DNA from: Acidobacteriota bacterium
GTDB taxonomy: Bacteria > Acidobacteriota > UBA6911 > JACQSX01
Assembly (NCBI GenBank): GCA_016211105.1
Contig: JACQSX010000033.1
Location: 62,001-126,000 of the forward strand
Direction: 5' to 3'
Length of the DNA: 64,000 bases
Positions within the stretch are counted from its first letter, which is position 1. Every line of letters begins with the position of its first letter. The notes under the pieces are model-generated. The model saw only the letters and a list, made by a program, of their open reading frames with translations. It ran no database searches and was not told where the DNA came from. Made by a program: the position numbers and the translations under genes. Below, piece by piece: positions 1-9,282 of this stretch.

Positions 1-177
1 AAGTCATGATTGAATCGTCAAATCACAAATTCCGCAGCGCTGATGCTCACAACTTCCATGCTTGCAAGACTAGTCTGACTTGCTTACGTAAATCAAGCGA
101 GTCGGTTCGTAGAACCTTCACTTCTCGATACCGGAACAGCAGGCGAAGTCTTCTGCACGCTGCACCATGGTTGGTTC

Positions 178-702
178 TCACCCCTGTATGGCCCTTACAA
201 CAGCGCCAATTACATGGTACGCGATCAGAGAATAGGCGCCCGCGATAACATCATCCGACATCACTCCCCATCCAGCAGGCAAGCGCTCAGCCCGCTTGCA
301 AGGCGCAAACTTGCAGATGTCGAAGAAACGAAACAATACAAAGGACGCAAGGATGCTCCAAAACGTACGCGCAACCAGAGCAGTCACCATGAACTGACCT
401 GTAATCTCGTCAATAATTACTACCGGAGGGTCCTTGATTCCAAGGAAACGGCACAGCCTCCCTGAAGTTGCCAGTCCTAGCCAAAACAGAACGACAAGGC
501 TAGCAACGTAACCGAGCCAAAAAGAGAAGCCTGCGAGGAATTGCACCGGATAAGCAAGCAACACTCCCCACAAGGACCCGATGGTTCCAGGCGCGAGGGG
601 AAAGAGTCCTACTCCGAATCCACTCGCAATCCAGAACCATAGTCTATTTTTTGGGATCTTGTTTCTGGGAGAGTTCTTCATCTGCCGATCGATACTCGCC
701 AT
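178..702 (-). CDS. pgpA: phosphatidylglycerophosphatase A
   Basis: Membrane enzyme that removes the phosphate from phosphatidylglycerophosphate to give phosphatidylglycerol. The 174-residue protein has the family signature near residues 30-45 (GLFPLAPGTIGSLWG) and the acidic DEITGQF motif near residue 99, with several hydrophobic segments between. Length is normal for PgpA. It is the last gene of the minus-strand operon starting at 6627 and its start lies 59 bases inside the end of yacG, so the two are probably translationally coupled. A later start at Met8 (681) would shorten the overlap but not remove it. The 177 bases downstream to the window edge show no gene I can support. Identification is by motif and length; I am confident of the family. 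Confidence 0.93.
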   Translation of the reverse strand: MASIDRQMKNSPRNKIPKNRLWFWIASGFGVGLFPLAPGTIGSLWGVLLAYPVQFLAGFSFWLGYVASLVVLFWLGLATSGRLCRFLGIKDPPVVIIDEITGQFMVTALVARTFWSILASFVLFRFFDICKFAPCKRAERLPAGWGVMSDDVIAGAYSLIAYHVIGAVVRAIQG

Positions 703-916
703 CTTTTCCCGGCACTACATAATCCCCCGAAAGCCATTTATCAAGATCTATCAGTTGGCAACGTTCACTGCAGAAAGGAAAGAAGGGATTATTCTCTTTG
801 GAAATCTCCTTACCACAGTAAGCGCAACGCATCGGCGACGTCGATATCTCTATTGTCGAATTTCGTATCACCACGATTCCATCATGTGAAAATCGACATT
901 CTCCCACAGTCCTCAT
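644..916 (-). CDS. yacG: YacG-like zinc-binding protein (DNA gyrase inhibitor family)
   Basis: Small zinc protein of the YacG family; in E. coli YacG binds GyrB and inhibits gyrase. Four cysteines form the site as C-x2-C (31, 34) and C-x3-C (49, 53), followed by the typical IDLDKWLSGDY stretch. The ATG at 916 overlaps the rimO stop as ATGA, arguing for translational coupling and this start. The recognisable domain begins at Met29 (832), so the first 28 residues may be untranslated or a lineage-specific extension. The 3' end overlaps pgpA by 59 bases. The family is clear; the exact start is uncertain. Confidence 0.87.
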   Translation of the reverse strand: MRTVGECRFSHDGIVVIRNSTIEISTSPMRCAYCGKEISKENNPFFPFCSERCQLIDLDKWLSGDYVVPGKDGEYRSADEELSQKQDPKK

Positions 917-2241
917 CCAACGATCCTGCCGACGAGATCGTAGGGATGAGCATCGTTGATTTCAAGCGTCACAAATTCACCGGCCCGAAAAGCATTCTCG
1001 GGCCCGTCATTAATCAAAATATGTCCATCGATATCCGGGGCTTGTCCTTGCATACGGGCTTGCCACAACAACTCAGTCTCAACGCTTGGCCCGTCGACAA
1101 TCGCCCGTACCCGCTTCCCTATCCACCGATGATTTTTCTGAAGCGAGATCTTCTGTTGCAGACGCATCAAACGGTCGCGCCGTTTTCGCGCCACACCCCG
1201 CGGCACTTTTTCGCCGAGATGAAAAGCCGCACTGGCATCTTCATCCGAGTAGAGAAACACACCCAGCCGATCCAGCTGTGCTTGCTTCACAAACTGAATC
1301 AGCATTTCAAAATCCTCTTCCGTTTCTCCGGGAAACCCAACAATCATTGTGCTGCGCAAAGTCACATCTGACACACAGCGGCGGACTTTTTCAACAAGGC
1401 GCAGCAAAAATTCCGCATTTCCACCCCGCTTCATCAGCTTTAGGATCTTTGCGCTCGCATGCTGAAACGGGATATCAAAGTATTTGCAGACCTTTCCCAG
1501 TCGTGCCACGGCCTCCAGCAGCTCGTCTGTCGTGCTGTGCGGATAACAGTAGAGAAGCCGAATCCACTCTATGCCATCGACGTCGTTCAACTGGCGGAGC
1601 AGGGCGGACAAAGTAGCGCGTGGTTCCAGGTCATGTCCATACAGGGTCGTGTCCTGAGCAATCAGGTTAATCTCCTTCACTCCCTGCCGGGCCATCTGGT
1701 TCGCTTCGCTCACTACTGAACTTGGCCTGCGGCTGCGGAACTTCCCTTTCAACTGCGGGATAACACAAAACGTGCATCCGTGGTCACACCCTTCAGCCAC
1801 TTTCAAATAAGTAAAATGCCTGCCGGTTGTAAGAACTCGCGGAGTTGTCTCATCGTAGAGAAAAGGGGATTCCTCCGCAAATAGCCCGTCGGAGGCTTGA
1901 CTGCACAGCGCTACAATCTGAGGAACCTGGTTGGGCCCGATGACTGCATCCACCTGAGGTATCTCTTTGAGAATTTCATCGCGGAATCGTTCTACCAAGC
2001 AACCAGCAACAATCAGTTTCTTGCACTTCCCTTCCTCCTTCCAACGGGTTGCTTCCAGGATTGCATCGACCGACTCCTGCTGCGCGGCGTCGATGAAACC
2101 ACAGGTATTGACCACTAGGATCTCCGCTTCGGACTGCTGATTGGTAATTTCAAATCCCTGTTGGCAAAGCATTCCTAGCATTACCTCGGTGTCAACGAGG
2201 TTCTTGGGACAACCAAGGCTGATGAAGCTCACTTTTGGCAT
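913..2241 (-). CDS. rimO: ribosomal protein S12 methylthiotransferase RimO
   Basis: Radical-SAM enzyme that adds a methylthio group to an aspartate of ribosomal protein S12 in the cytoplasm. N-terminal UPF0004 domain begins VSFISLGCPKNLVDTE, with further cysteines in VVNTCGF and VAGCLV expected to bind the auxiliary cluster. The radical-SAM motif C-x3-C-x2-C is in EGCDHGCTFCVIP. A C-terminal TRAM-like domain follows. I chose the ATG at 2241 because the conserved N-terminus begins there and a strong ribosome site (GGGAGAGGGG) lies just upstream. The frame stays open to a GTG at 2331 that overlaps the previous gene's stop as GTGA, giving 30 extra residues unlike the family. Housekeeping gene within a MoxR operon. 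Confidence 0.95.
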   Translation of the reverse strand: MPKVSFISLGCPKNLVDTEVMLGMLCQQGFEITNQQSEAEILVVNTCGFIDAAQQESVDAILEATRWKEEGKCKKLIVAGCLVERFRDEILKEIPQVDAVIGPNQVPQIVALCSQASDGLFAEESPFLYDETTPRVLTTGRHFTYLKVAEGCDHGCTFCVIPQLKGKFRSRRPSSVVSEANQMARQGVKEINLIAQDTTLYGHDLEPRATLSALLRQLNDVDGIEWIRLLYCYPHSTTDELLEAVARLGKVCKYFDIPFQHASAKILKLMKRGGNAEFLLRLVEKVRRCVSDVTLRSTMIVGFPGETEEDFEMLIQFVKQAQLDRLGVFLYSDEDASAAFHLGEKVPRGVARKRRDRLMRLQQKISLQKNHRWIGKRVRAIVDGPSVETELLWQARMQGQAPDIDGHILINDGPENAFRAGEFVTLEINDAHPYDLVGRIVG

Positions 2242-2327
2242 CGATACCCCTCTCCCAGGCCATTCTAAACGATTGGACCTGCCGGATGGCCAATATCGAG
2301 TGATCCGCCTCTCTCTTGGTCCCATGG

Positions 2328-4415
2328 TCACACTTGGTCGAGCGCCATCATGAGGTCCCGTATACTGTCACCTGTTCCAGGCCCGTAGCGTAAGCGATAA
2401 TACAGATCGGTGAACCTTCTGGCTCTCGAATGAAGATCCTCGCGGTCGATCCGCGCAACCAGCTCCCACGCTGTTTCACCGTATTTTCTGCTGAAGCCGC
2501 GGGCTTCTAATTTCCGAAGAAAGCGCAAGTAACACCGGGAAATCACCAGCACCTCTACGTTCTTGGATCGGGACTGAGGCAACAGAGAAGCGATTGCCGC
2601 CAGCACAGTGAACCGAAATCGCAGTAGCAACAGGGTCAACGTTGCAATCACTACAAGCCATCCAATTCTGGAATGCGAGTTCGCTAGAAGCGCTCGCTTT
2701 GCGGCATTCCACCAATCTTCCGGCGCCTGCATCCAATCCCTCGCCCAGCGATCGGCGGTCGCCGAAACCCCGGAGAGGTTGTCGCGAACGGATCTGAAAA
2801 AAGAAACCTGTTTCCAAAAATCGTAGGTCAGTATCTCTGTAGTCCAGAAAAGGTCGATGGCATCAAAGAGATGTCTCAGCATTGCAATCCATTGTGAAGA
2901 GGCACGGGCCGGGTCCGGAGGAGTGGGATCGAACTCCACCCAGCCGATTCCCTGAAAGTAGGCTTCCACCCAGCTATGCGCGTCCGACTCACGGACAATG
3001 AAGTCATGGCCCCACGCGTTGAACTCCCCACGCCTAAATCCGTTAACCAGGCGAGCTGGAATCCCCAAGCTTCGCAACATGACAGCTTGCGCGCACGCAA
3101 AGAACTCGCAGTGGCCAGCCCGCGAATAAAAAAGAAAGTAAGACAAGGGATCAGCACCACGCGGCATGTCGATGTTCAGACTGTAGCGGTAATTGGATTT
3201 TAGGAATCGCTCGATCGACCTAGCTTTGTCCCAAATGTCCTTATCATGTTCGGTTACTCGCAGCGCAAGTTCCCGAATACGCGGGTCAACCTCGGGAAGT
3301 AGCAGATAACGGCGGGCCGTCGACAACGGGATTTCCCCTCGGAGAGGGTGCGCCCCTTGCTGCGCCCGATCCCTGACCGAGGAAAATAGCGTGTACTTGC
3401 CTCCCAAATGCTGCGGCTTTGCGTAAAAGAAATTTCCTCCCGTATCCGTTAACAGGTTTTGTACCTCGTTGGAAACAGAAATCAACCGCGGGGCATGGAA
3501 AAGGATTGCCGGACTCTCTGGTTCAATTACAAAGATCTGCTGGAGCAGGTCGCCTGGCTGATACGGTCCTCCTCCCACCTGATACCCGCCGCTTATGTTG
3601 GCAGCAATGGAATACTTTTCCACACCGCGAGTCCATCCAGAACCGTCAAAGTATGAAAGGCTGACACCACGCCATTTCAGATTCGCCGGAATTTCGCCCA
3701 GTGCCCGGTTTACCTTGACCCGCATTACCACTGCGCTGTTGAGTTTTATGCGGCCAATATCACCCAAATTGACGTGGTCGCTAAATCCAGAAAGCGCCTC
3801 CCCTCTACCGGCACTCCCAAGAAAGCTCCCTTGAAAGCGGGGAAGAATAAAAAAGAAGGGCATTGCCACAATGCACACCGTAACCGCCACCAGCGCCGCG
3901 CCGCCAAAGAAGGAGCCCGCACTCCAAAAGTCGTGCGCCACGGTACGGTCAGCGCGATCCTGCTTGGCAGAAAAAATCTCGTGCAGGGCAAGGCAGGCAA
4001 TCCCAAATAGTAGGAACAAAAACACATGCAATAAGAAGAGAATATTGATCGTAAAGCTCGTTGCGATCAACAACTGCGCAAAAGAGAAAAGGTAAAGAAA
4101 CAGATAGTCGCGGGCGCTTTTTTGACTGAACAACTTGATCGCCGAAACAAAAAAAACCAGGTGGACCGTAGCCAGTATTGGCAGGGAAAGATAGAGGAGA
4201 TCCAACAGGTAAAAACCGAGGTAAGCCAAGATCAAAAGGTTTTGCACGCGCACGGGTAACAGATTCTTTCGCTCGTCCCACCACCAACTGATCACGAGAA
4301 CCAGCGCATAGAGAAGTATGCCGGTCAGCTCCACCGCACCGGTAAATGCCAGCGCCAAAAAGCCATTCAGGAACACACCGTAGGAGGCGATCTTAAAAAG
4401 GCGCTCGAATTTCAT
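2328..4415 (-). CDS. DUF3488/transglutaminase-like membrane protein (TgpA type)
   Basis: Predicted inner-membrane protein of 695 residues. The first ~200 residues carry several hydrophobic helices, as in the DUF3488 domain, followed by a periplasmic transglutaminase-like cysteine protease/amidase fold and a final transmembrane segment with a C-terminal cytoplasmic tail. The catalytic triad is visible: Cys in RAGHCEFFACAQAV, His in SDAHSWVEAYF and Asp in VEFDPTPP. Such proteins sit with MoxR and DUF58 genes in many bacteria; TgpA of Pseudomonas aeruginosa is the studied example, but the substrate is unknown. Its ATG overlaps the stop of the DUF58 gene by four bases (ATGA), so the two are coupled. 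Confidence 0.92.
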   Translation of the reverse strand: MKFERLFKIASYGVFLNGFLALAFTGAVELTGILLYALVLVISWWWDERKNLLPVRVQNLLILAYLGFYLLDLLYLSLPILATVHLVFFVSAIKLFSQKSARDYLFLYLFSFAQLLIATSFTINILFLLHVFLFLLFGIACLALHEIFSAKQDRADRTVAHDFWSAGSFFGGAALVAVTVCIVAMPFFFILPRFQGSFLGSAGRGEALSGFSDHVNLGDIGRIKLNSAVVMRVKVNRALGEIPANLKWRGVSLSYFDGSGWTRGVEKYSIAANISGGYQVGGGPYQPGDLLQQIFVIEPESPAILFHAPRLISVSNEVQNLLTDTGGNFFYAKPQHLGGKYTLFSSVRDRAQQGAHPLRGEIPLSTARRYLLLPEVDPRIRELALRVTEHDKDIWDKARSIERFLKSNYRYSLNIDMPRGADPLSYFLFYSRAGHCEFFACAQAVMLRSLGIPARLVNGFRRGEFNAWGHDFIVRESDAHSWVEAYFQGIGWVEFDPTPPDPARASSQWIAMLRHLFDAIDLFWTTEILTYDFWKQVSFFRSVRDNLSGVSATADRWARDWMQAPEDWWNAAKRALLANSHSRIGWLVVIATLTLLLLRFRFTVLAAIASLLPQSRSKNVEVLVISRCYLRFLRKLEARGFSRKYGETAWELVARIDREDLHSRARRFTDLYYRLRYGPGTGDSIRDLMMALDQV

Positions 4416-5698
4416 AACTGTTGGAAGTAAACGACGTGCGACGTACGCCAGATGGGCGGTGGCACCGAACCTGCGGGCACCGCGGTCAGCACAATTTTGA
4501 AAACCTCGTCAGGGCGGATGAACAAGGCCTGGCGAGATATCAGTTCCCAAAAAGAAATGACGGAGGGCTTCGTCTGTACCCTTGCCAGCATCTCAAGAAT
4601 CTCCACCACTTGCTCGTTTCGCGACCGCTCTGGGTTACTCGAACCATTGGCGGTGACCAACTGGATGTGTGCCCCCTCATCATGAAAATGCGATACGATG
4701 CTGGCCGCCAAGATCACCGCCCTTTCAAATTTTTCGTGTCGCTGCGTATCATCCAAACAAACGCAGACTCGCCTTTCATGTGCTTCTGAAAAGTCTCGGA
4801 CCATAAACCGGCCTGTTTTAGCGCTAGAGCGCCAGTGGATATGCCTGAAGCTATCTCCAGCGTGATAATCGCGAATTTGATACAAGCTCTCTCCTTGACC
4901 TTTGAGCAACTCTTCGCACTCCCCTTGCAAGAATGGAAGTAGGTGCATGAAATTCTCGATCGGTTGCACCTCAGGATAAACCAAGACTTCATGGTCGGGA
5001 TGCAGTACTCGGCCGCGCTGAAAAAACCCAAAAGGGAACCGGGTCGTTAGGTTGACCCGAGCGACGCGATAAAGGCCCCGGAGGGGAAATTGGTGCTTGA
5101 TTGTCCGGGAATAAGTCCGATCGGCTTCCAGGAAAGGGAAATAAAGACTCACCACATCGAGACTCTCATCCGCTCGCCGCAGGCAAGTCTCAGCGCGCAA
5201 AGAAAAAGTAGGAACCCACCGTTTTTCATTCCGTAACACCCAGAGAAAATAAGCGGGCCTGGCGGCATAAACCTGGTCGGGAAAGCGGTATCCAATCGCC
5301 AGGCCACTTAGAACTAATTTGGCCAGGATCCCGGAGACCAAGTACGAGCCCAACAGCGCCGAGACTATCAAAAAGAGCAAGTTATTACGGGTATTGAGAG
5401 CGGCCAGCGCCAGTATGGCGACCAAAAGGGTAAAGAAGATTCCCAATCCGGTGAATGTAAAAAGTTGCAGCGATTCGAGCACCCGCCAGTGACCCTGCGC
5501 CAGCAACCTCGGGACCAAGATCAAGCCTGCCATCGTTGCCATCAGGAGAGCAATCAGAGACAGCGCGACCGCGAACGGGCGATTTCCCGCATGGGTCGCA
5601 CCTGAGGCCGCGAGCGCCGCGGCAAGGGCGAGCACAAGAATAACGGATCCCAGCAAAAAGTCTTGCCATCCTGGAGTTAGCTTGAAGCGCCCTGTCAC
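4412..5698 (-). CDS. DUF58 domain protein
   Basis: 428 residues with two N-terminal hydrophobic stretches (about 12-30 and 38-60), then a further hydrophobic region, then the DUF58 domain, a von Willebrand A-like fold. The family signature YHAGDSFRHIHWRSSAKTG is present around residue 270. Function is not known biochemically; these proteins are regular partners of MoxR AAA+ ATPases and are thought to act with them in assembling or maturing envelope or metal-enzyme complexes. GTG start at 5698 overlaps the MoxR stop as GTGA, and the end overlaps the transglutaminase gene, so three proteins are made from coupled frames. Compare the second DUF58 at 11485, which lacks the N-terminal membrane part. 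Confidence 0.9.
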   Translation of the reverse strand: MTGRFKLTPGWQDFLLGSVILVLALAAALAASGATHAGNRPFAVALSLIALLMATMAGLILVPRLLAQGHWRVLESLQLFTFTGLGIFFTLLVAILALAALNTRNNLLFLIVSALLGSYLVSGILAKLVLSGLAIGYRFPDQVYAARPAYFLWVLRNEKRWVPTFSLRAETCLRRADESLDVVSLYFPFLEADRTYSRTIKHQFPLRGLYRVARVNLTTRFPFGFFQRGRVLHPDHEVLVYPEVQPIENFMHLLPFLQGECEELLKGQGESLYQIRDYHAGDSFRHIHWRSSAKTGRFMVRDFSEAHERRVCVCLDDTQRHEKFERAVILAASIVSHFHDEGAHIQLVTANGSSNPERSRNEQVVEILEMLARVQTKPSVISFWELISRQALFIRPDEVFKIVLTAVPAGSVPPPIWRTSHVVYFQQL

Positions 5699-6627
5699 AC
5701 CGGTACTTCCACCTCATCGAGGATTTCATGAATAATGGATTCCGCCTCTTGGCTTTTTTTCAGAGGCGTCGAATAACGCGCGCTGATCACTACTCGATGC
5801 GCCAAAACAGGTATCGCCAACCTCTTAATATCGTCCGGCACGACGTAATCTCGATCTTTCAGGTAGGCAAACGCCTGGGCTGCGCGGTACAAACCGAGGC
5901 TACCACGGGGACTGATGCCGAGACTCAGATATTCGGTCTGGCGCGTTCGATCGATGATTGATATTAGGTAGTCTGCCAAAGATTGATTGACCACCACCTG
6001 CGCAACCTTCTCCTGCATCAAAAGCAGATCGGCTCCAGTAATGATCGGAGTAATCTCCGCACGAGCGATCTGCATCTGGTCGCGCAATATTTCCTTTTCA
6101 GTTATCCGGTCAGGATAGCCCATCCGGATGCGCATCAGAAAGCGGTCCAGTTGAGATTCGGGAAGCGGATAGGTGCCATGGTGCTCAATCGGGTTTTGAG
6201 TGGCAACCACAATAAACGGCCGTGGAAGCGGGTACGTCGTTCCATCCACGGTGATTTGCTTGTCGTTCATTGCCTCCAAGAGCGCACTCTGCGTCTTGGG
6301 TGTCGTGCGGTTGATCTCATCCGCCAAAATGATGTTTGCGAAAAGCGGTCCAGGACGAAACTCAAACTCGTTACGGCTGGGATTGAAAACCGATACGCCG
6401 ATTAGATCGGAAGGCAGCAGGTCACTGGTGAACTGAATCTTGTGGAAGCTACAATCCAAGACGCGCGCGATTGCGTGCGCTAGTGTGGTTTTTCCAACTC
6501 CAGGAACGTCTTCAATTAACAGGTGCCCGTCTGCCAGCATGCATGTTAGTGAAAGGTCTAAGACATCAGCCTTTCCACGAATGATCAACTGTAACGCCTG
6601 CCGCAACTTCTCCAATGACGAATGCAA
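5695..6627 (-). CDS. MoxR-family AAA+ ATPase
   Basis: Cytoplasmic AAA+ chaperone-like ATPase of 310 residues. Walker A is GVGKTTLAHA near residues 43-52, Walker B is IILADEINRTTPKTQSALLEAM, and a sensor region follows in VVATQNPIEHHGTYPLPESQLDRF. The start is TTG at 6627, with GAGGTG nine bases upstream; no ATG in frame gives a better N-terminus. First gene of the operon running through DUF58, transglutaminase-like, rimO, yacG and pgpA. MoxR proteins typically act with the DUF58 partner encoded next to them. A second MoxR lies at 10408. Confidence 0.95.
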   Translation of the reverse strand: MHSSLEKLRQALQLIIRGKADVLDLSLTCMLADGHLLIEDVPGVGKTTLAHAIARVLDCSFHKIQFTSDLLPSDLIGVSVFNPSRNEFEFRPGPLFANIILADEINRTTPKTQSALLEAMNDKQITVDGTTYPLPRPFIVVATQNPIEHHGTYPLPESQLDRFLMRIRMGYPDRITEKEILRDQMQIARAEITPIITGADLLLMQEKVAQVVVNQSLADYLISIIDRTRQTEYLSLGISPRGSLGLYRAAQAFAYLKDRDYVVPDDIKRLAIPVLAHRVVISARYSTPLKKSQEAESIIHEILDEVEVPV

Positions 6628-6729
6628 TTACACCTCACACGAAGCTGGTGTTTATTTTAGCACTTGAGCAGCGCTGATGACCCGACATCGACAGCCAGCC
6701 AACACGGGATCTGTAGATGCCGGCCAATC

Positions 6730-7824
6730 TCAACCAAGCAAGGTACGTTGGATCAACCAATATGCGCCAATCACCGTAACGAGTAACGAACAGACCGGCA
6801 CATAGCGCGCCACAAAAGCGGGTTGCTTTCGAAGCTGCCAGATCACCGGCAGTATTGGCAGTGCCACGGCGCTTTGTCCAAATTCCACGCCTAGGTTGAA
6901 GGAAAAAAGCGGCAGGACCACACCACCTCCGCCGGCACCGATACCCAACTGACGCAGTACTGAAGAAAATCCAAAACCATGAATCAGACCAAAACCAAAG
7001 GTCAGCAGCCAGCGCCTCTTCAGGTCGGCGCCGAAGATATTTTCCACGCCCACGTACACAATGGAGGCAGCAATCAGAAGTTCGACTAATCGAGGCGGCA
7101 TTCTCGCTAAATCTAACGTTGCCAGCGCCAGAGTAATGGAGTGGGCAAGGGTAAAAGAGGTGATAATTCTGGCGGCTTCGATGAGGCTGCGTGCCACAAG
7201 CAAAACGCCGAACAAGAACAACAGATGGTCATACCCGGTTAGAATATGTTTTACGCCCAGCACAAGGAACGGCCCTGCTGAAGGGGCCCGACTCGCAGAA
7301 AAGGAGTTCACATCCACTTCGAAGAGATTAGCTTTAGCATCGAGGATGCGTTCGCCCAACAGTTTCCCCTCTCCGTCCCGCAGCGAGAGGAACTGCCGGT
7401 GCCCCAGCGGAAGGAGAATAAGGATCACGGAGCGAATGACGAGTCGCGGATTTGCTCTTCTTGGATAGACGAGAAAAAAGTGGACGGCATCGCTGCTGTC
7501 AAACTGCAAATCAGACACTCGTGGGAGGACACTCCGGCCGTCGAACTGTATTTGAAGGGAGCCCGACGCGATTTGCCGTAATCGCGGCAGTGCTTCCCGG
7601 AATTCGACGCCGGTCACTCGGCCGTCTCCGTCGACATCCAGCGGAAGCAACTTCTCGATATCACTGCGCGCAAAGGTGACCGACACCGCCAAATGATCCT
7701 TTTCCAGTCGCACTTCCGCTGAACTCAGCCCCGGATCGTGGGCGAGAGCCGGGACGGCTGCCGTAAACCAAACGGGAATCAAGAGAGCCATGCGACGGAA
7801 TACGATGTGAACAGACTCATACAT
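6730..7824 (-). CDS. HupE/UreJ-like membrane protein with EF-hand loop
   Basis: 364 residues with a signal peptide ending near ALA (residue 28), a periplasmic N-terminal half and a C-terminal membrane domain of about six helices containing the HupE/UreJ_2-type motif GVKHILTGYDHLLFLFG near residue 185. This motif is shared by putative nickel or metal permeases, but transport has not been shown for this subgroup. The N-terminal part contains a canonical calcium-binding loop, DVDGDGRVTGVEF, near residues 63-75. Start at 7824 has GAGGACTGA upstream. It stands alone between the two MoxR clusters, on the strand of the first, 100 bases upstream of that operon. Confidence 0.8.
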   Translation of the reverse strand: MYESVHIVFRRMALLIPVWFTAAVPALAHDPGLSSAEVRLEKDHLAVSVTFARSDIEKLLPLDVDGDGRVTGVEFREALPRLRQIASGSLQIQFDGRSVLPRVSDLQFDSSDAVHFFLVYPRRANPRLVIRSVILILLPLGHRQFLSLRDGEGKLLGERILDAKANLFEVDVNSFSASRAPSAGPFLVLGVKHILTGYDHLLFLFGVLLVARSLIEAARIITSFTLAHSITLALATLDLARMPPRLVELLIAASIVYVGVENIFGADLKRRWLLTFGFGLIHGFGFSSVLRQLGIGAGGGGVVLPLFSFNLGVEFGQSAVALPILPVIWQLRKQPAFVARYVPVCSLLVTVIGAYWLIQRTLLG

Positions 7825-7957
7825 TCAGTCCTCGGTTGGCTGGGCTCCCTCGCAACACAATTGAGAAGCTAACAGCTAATTATAACATCGACTGCCGGTT
7901 CCTCCAGGCTGGAGATCGCATCGCCCATTACGGACGCGTAGGATTAGACGCGTAGGA

Positions 7958-8053
7958 TTAATAGAAAGGTTTTATGTCCATCATCTTCTGGTAAGCTTCC
8001 GTGGCCTCCGGCAACTTGCCCTGTTCCATAAGCGTGTCTCCCAGAAGCGCGCC
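7958..8053 (-). pseudogene. relic of a TPR protein gene
   Basis: About 30 codons in one minus-strand frame read as the end of a tetratricopeptide repeat protein (LMEQGKLPEATEAYQKMM, then DIKPFY and stop). Upstream of these codons the frame hits a stop at 8054-8056 and no start is available. The G-x-x-x-E-A-x-x-A-Y spacing is that of a TPR helix pair. I infer the 3' remnant of a lost gene. Just downstream (7934-7960) is a short direct repeat of ACGCGTAGGATTA. Confidence 0.55.
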
Positions 8054-8676
8054 TTACTACGGATGAGGACGACAGTTTGGATTTATCCGTGGCTTAGTAC
8101 CTCGAGGTGCGAGGGTGGTACGAGTTATTTAAACTTGACAATTACCCTAGACCGATCCACTATATCGGGCCAAAACTGGACGGTCGTTTGATCTGATTGG
8201 TAGGGCTCGCGTCTTGATCTTAAACTCCGCAAGCTGGCAGGAGCAGGATGTCAGAAAGATGGCGTTATGCCTTTGCCGTCGTGTTGTGGCTGCGACGGTA
8301 CAGTCTCGTATTTTTGACGCGTCGATTGCTGGATCCACTCGCAGAATTACAGACAGGAGGGGAAGGATCACTGTTTTAGGTGAAAATCCGCGTTTCCTGA
8401 AGGCGATAAAACTATGGATCGCCGCCATCATTTGTGATAAAAGTAAAAGTTTATTCGCTTCGATTAACGCAACAGATTGGATCCAACCGTACGCTTGGGG
8501 AAAACCGCTCCAACCAGCAGCACAAAACGGTATGGTGAGTGGCTAGCAGGGGAAACAGCTAGAATCGACGGAGGACCGTATCTGGAAGTTACAAAAAGCT
8601 TATCGAACAAGATATATATTGAAAGGAGAGTCTCAGCCGTGTTGCGGCTTGCCGCAACCAGGGTTGTGGATCGATT
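8054..8676. other. intergenic region without supported gene
   Basis: Apart from the TPR relic beside it, this stretch holds only short open frames on both strands without ribosome sites or recognisable protein features. It precedes the six-gene plus-strand cluster and must contain that cluster's promoter; an A/T-rich TATATATT at about 8610-8618 is a weak -10 candidate only. Confidence 0.4.
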
Positions 8677-9276
8677 ATGAAACGGTTACTACCTTTACTG
8701 TTGGCGTTTGTTTTCATGGCTTCCTGGGTCGTCCTGGCTTATGGATATTTCCAACACTCGATCGTGGAACGTTGGCAAAAGGCGCAAGAATTAGAAAAGA
8801 AAGGGATGACAAAGGATGCGCTCGCACAATATCGGGATTTAGCCCAGTATCTTGGACAGATCAATTGGCTCAAGTCTCAATTTAATGAGGAATACAGCGC
8901 CGCGCAGATTGCTCAATTAAGGCTCCTCTACCAAACAGGCAGCTACGACAAGGTAATTGACCTGGCTGATAGCTGCAGCAAAGAAAAACTCTCAGATCCT
9001 GGGGCAGTGTATTTTTGGAGCGGCAATGCGTTGATTCAGCGCGGTGCGACAGAGATAGCACCCGAAGACGCGTTTCCTTGGTTTCACCGAGCAATGGCTC
9101 AGTTCCAGAAAGGGTTGGAAGAAGATGTCGGCAAGCACTGGAATATCAAATACAACTACGAACTGGTCAGAACAGTCATAGAACAGGCTACCAAGAACAA
9201 AGACGAGAAGCCACAGCAAATCCTGCGCCGCAAGGAGGAGCGAATAGAAAAAGACGTTAAAAAGGTGGCTGGGTAA
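8677..9276 (+). CDS. membrane-anchored TPR-like protein (MxaK-like position)
   Basis: 199 residues: an N-terminal hydrophobic anchor (residues 3-25), then an all-helical region with TPR-like spacing (AQELEKKGMTKDALAQYRDL near 42-61; LRLLYQTGSYDKVIDLADS near 87-105) and a charged C-terminus. Expected on the periplasmic face. It is the first gene of a cluster continuing with VWA, MoxR, DUF58, a secreted membrane protein and a second VWA. In methylotrophs MxaK is a similar-sized anchored helical protein encoded beside MxaL (VWA), MxaR (MoxR), MxaS (DUF58), MxaA and MxaC (VWA). The MxaK assignment is by position and architecture, not by a diagnostic motif. The gap to the next gene is six bases. 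Confidence 0.7.
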   Translation: MKRLLPLLLAFVFMASWVVLAYGYFQHSIVERWQKAQELEKKGMTKDALAQYRDLAQYLGQINWLKSQFNEEYSAAQIAQLRLLYQTGSYDKVIDLADSCSKEKLSDPGAVYFWSGNALIQRGATEIAPEDAFPWFHRAMAQFQKGLEEDVGKHWNIKYNYELVRTVIEQATKNKDEKPQQILRRKEERIEKDVKKVAG

Positions 9277-9282
9277 GGCGCT

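Noticed and set aside
1-177. A gene at the left window edge
   Set aside because: Only very short frames with early stops on both strands; no tRNA-like or protein signal.
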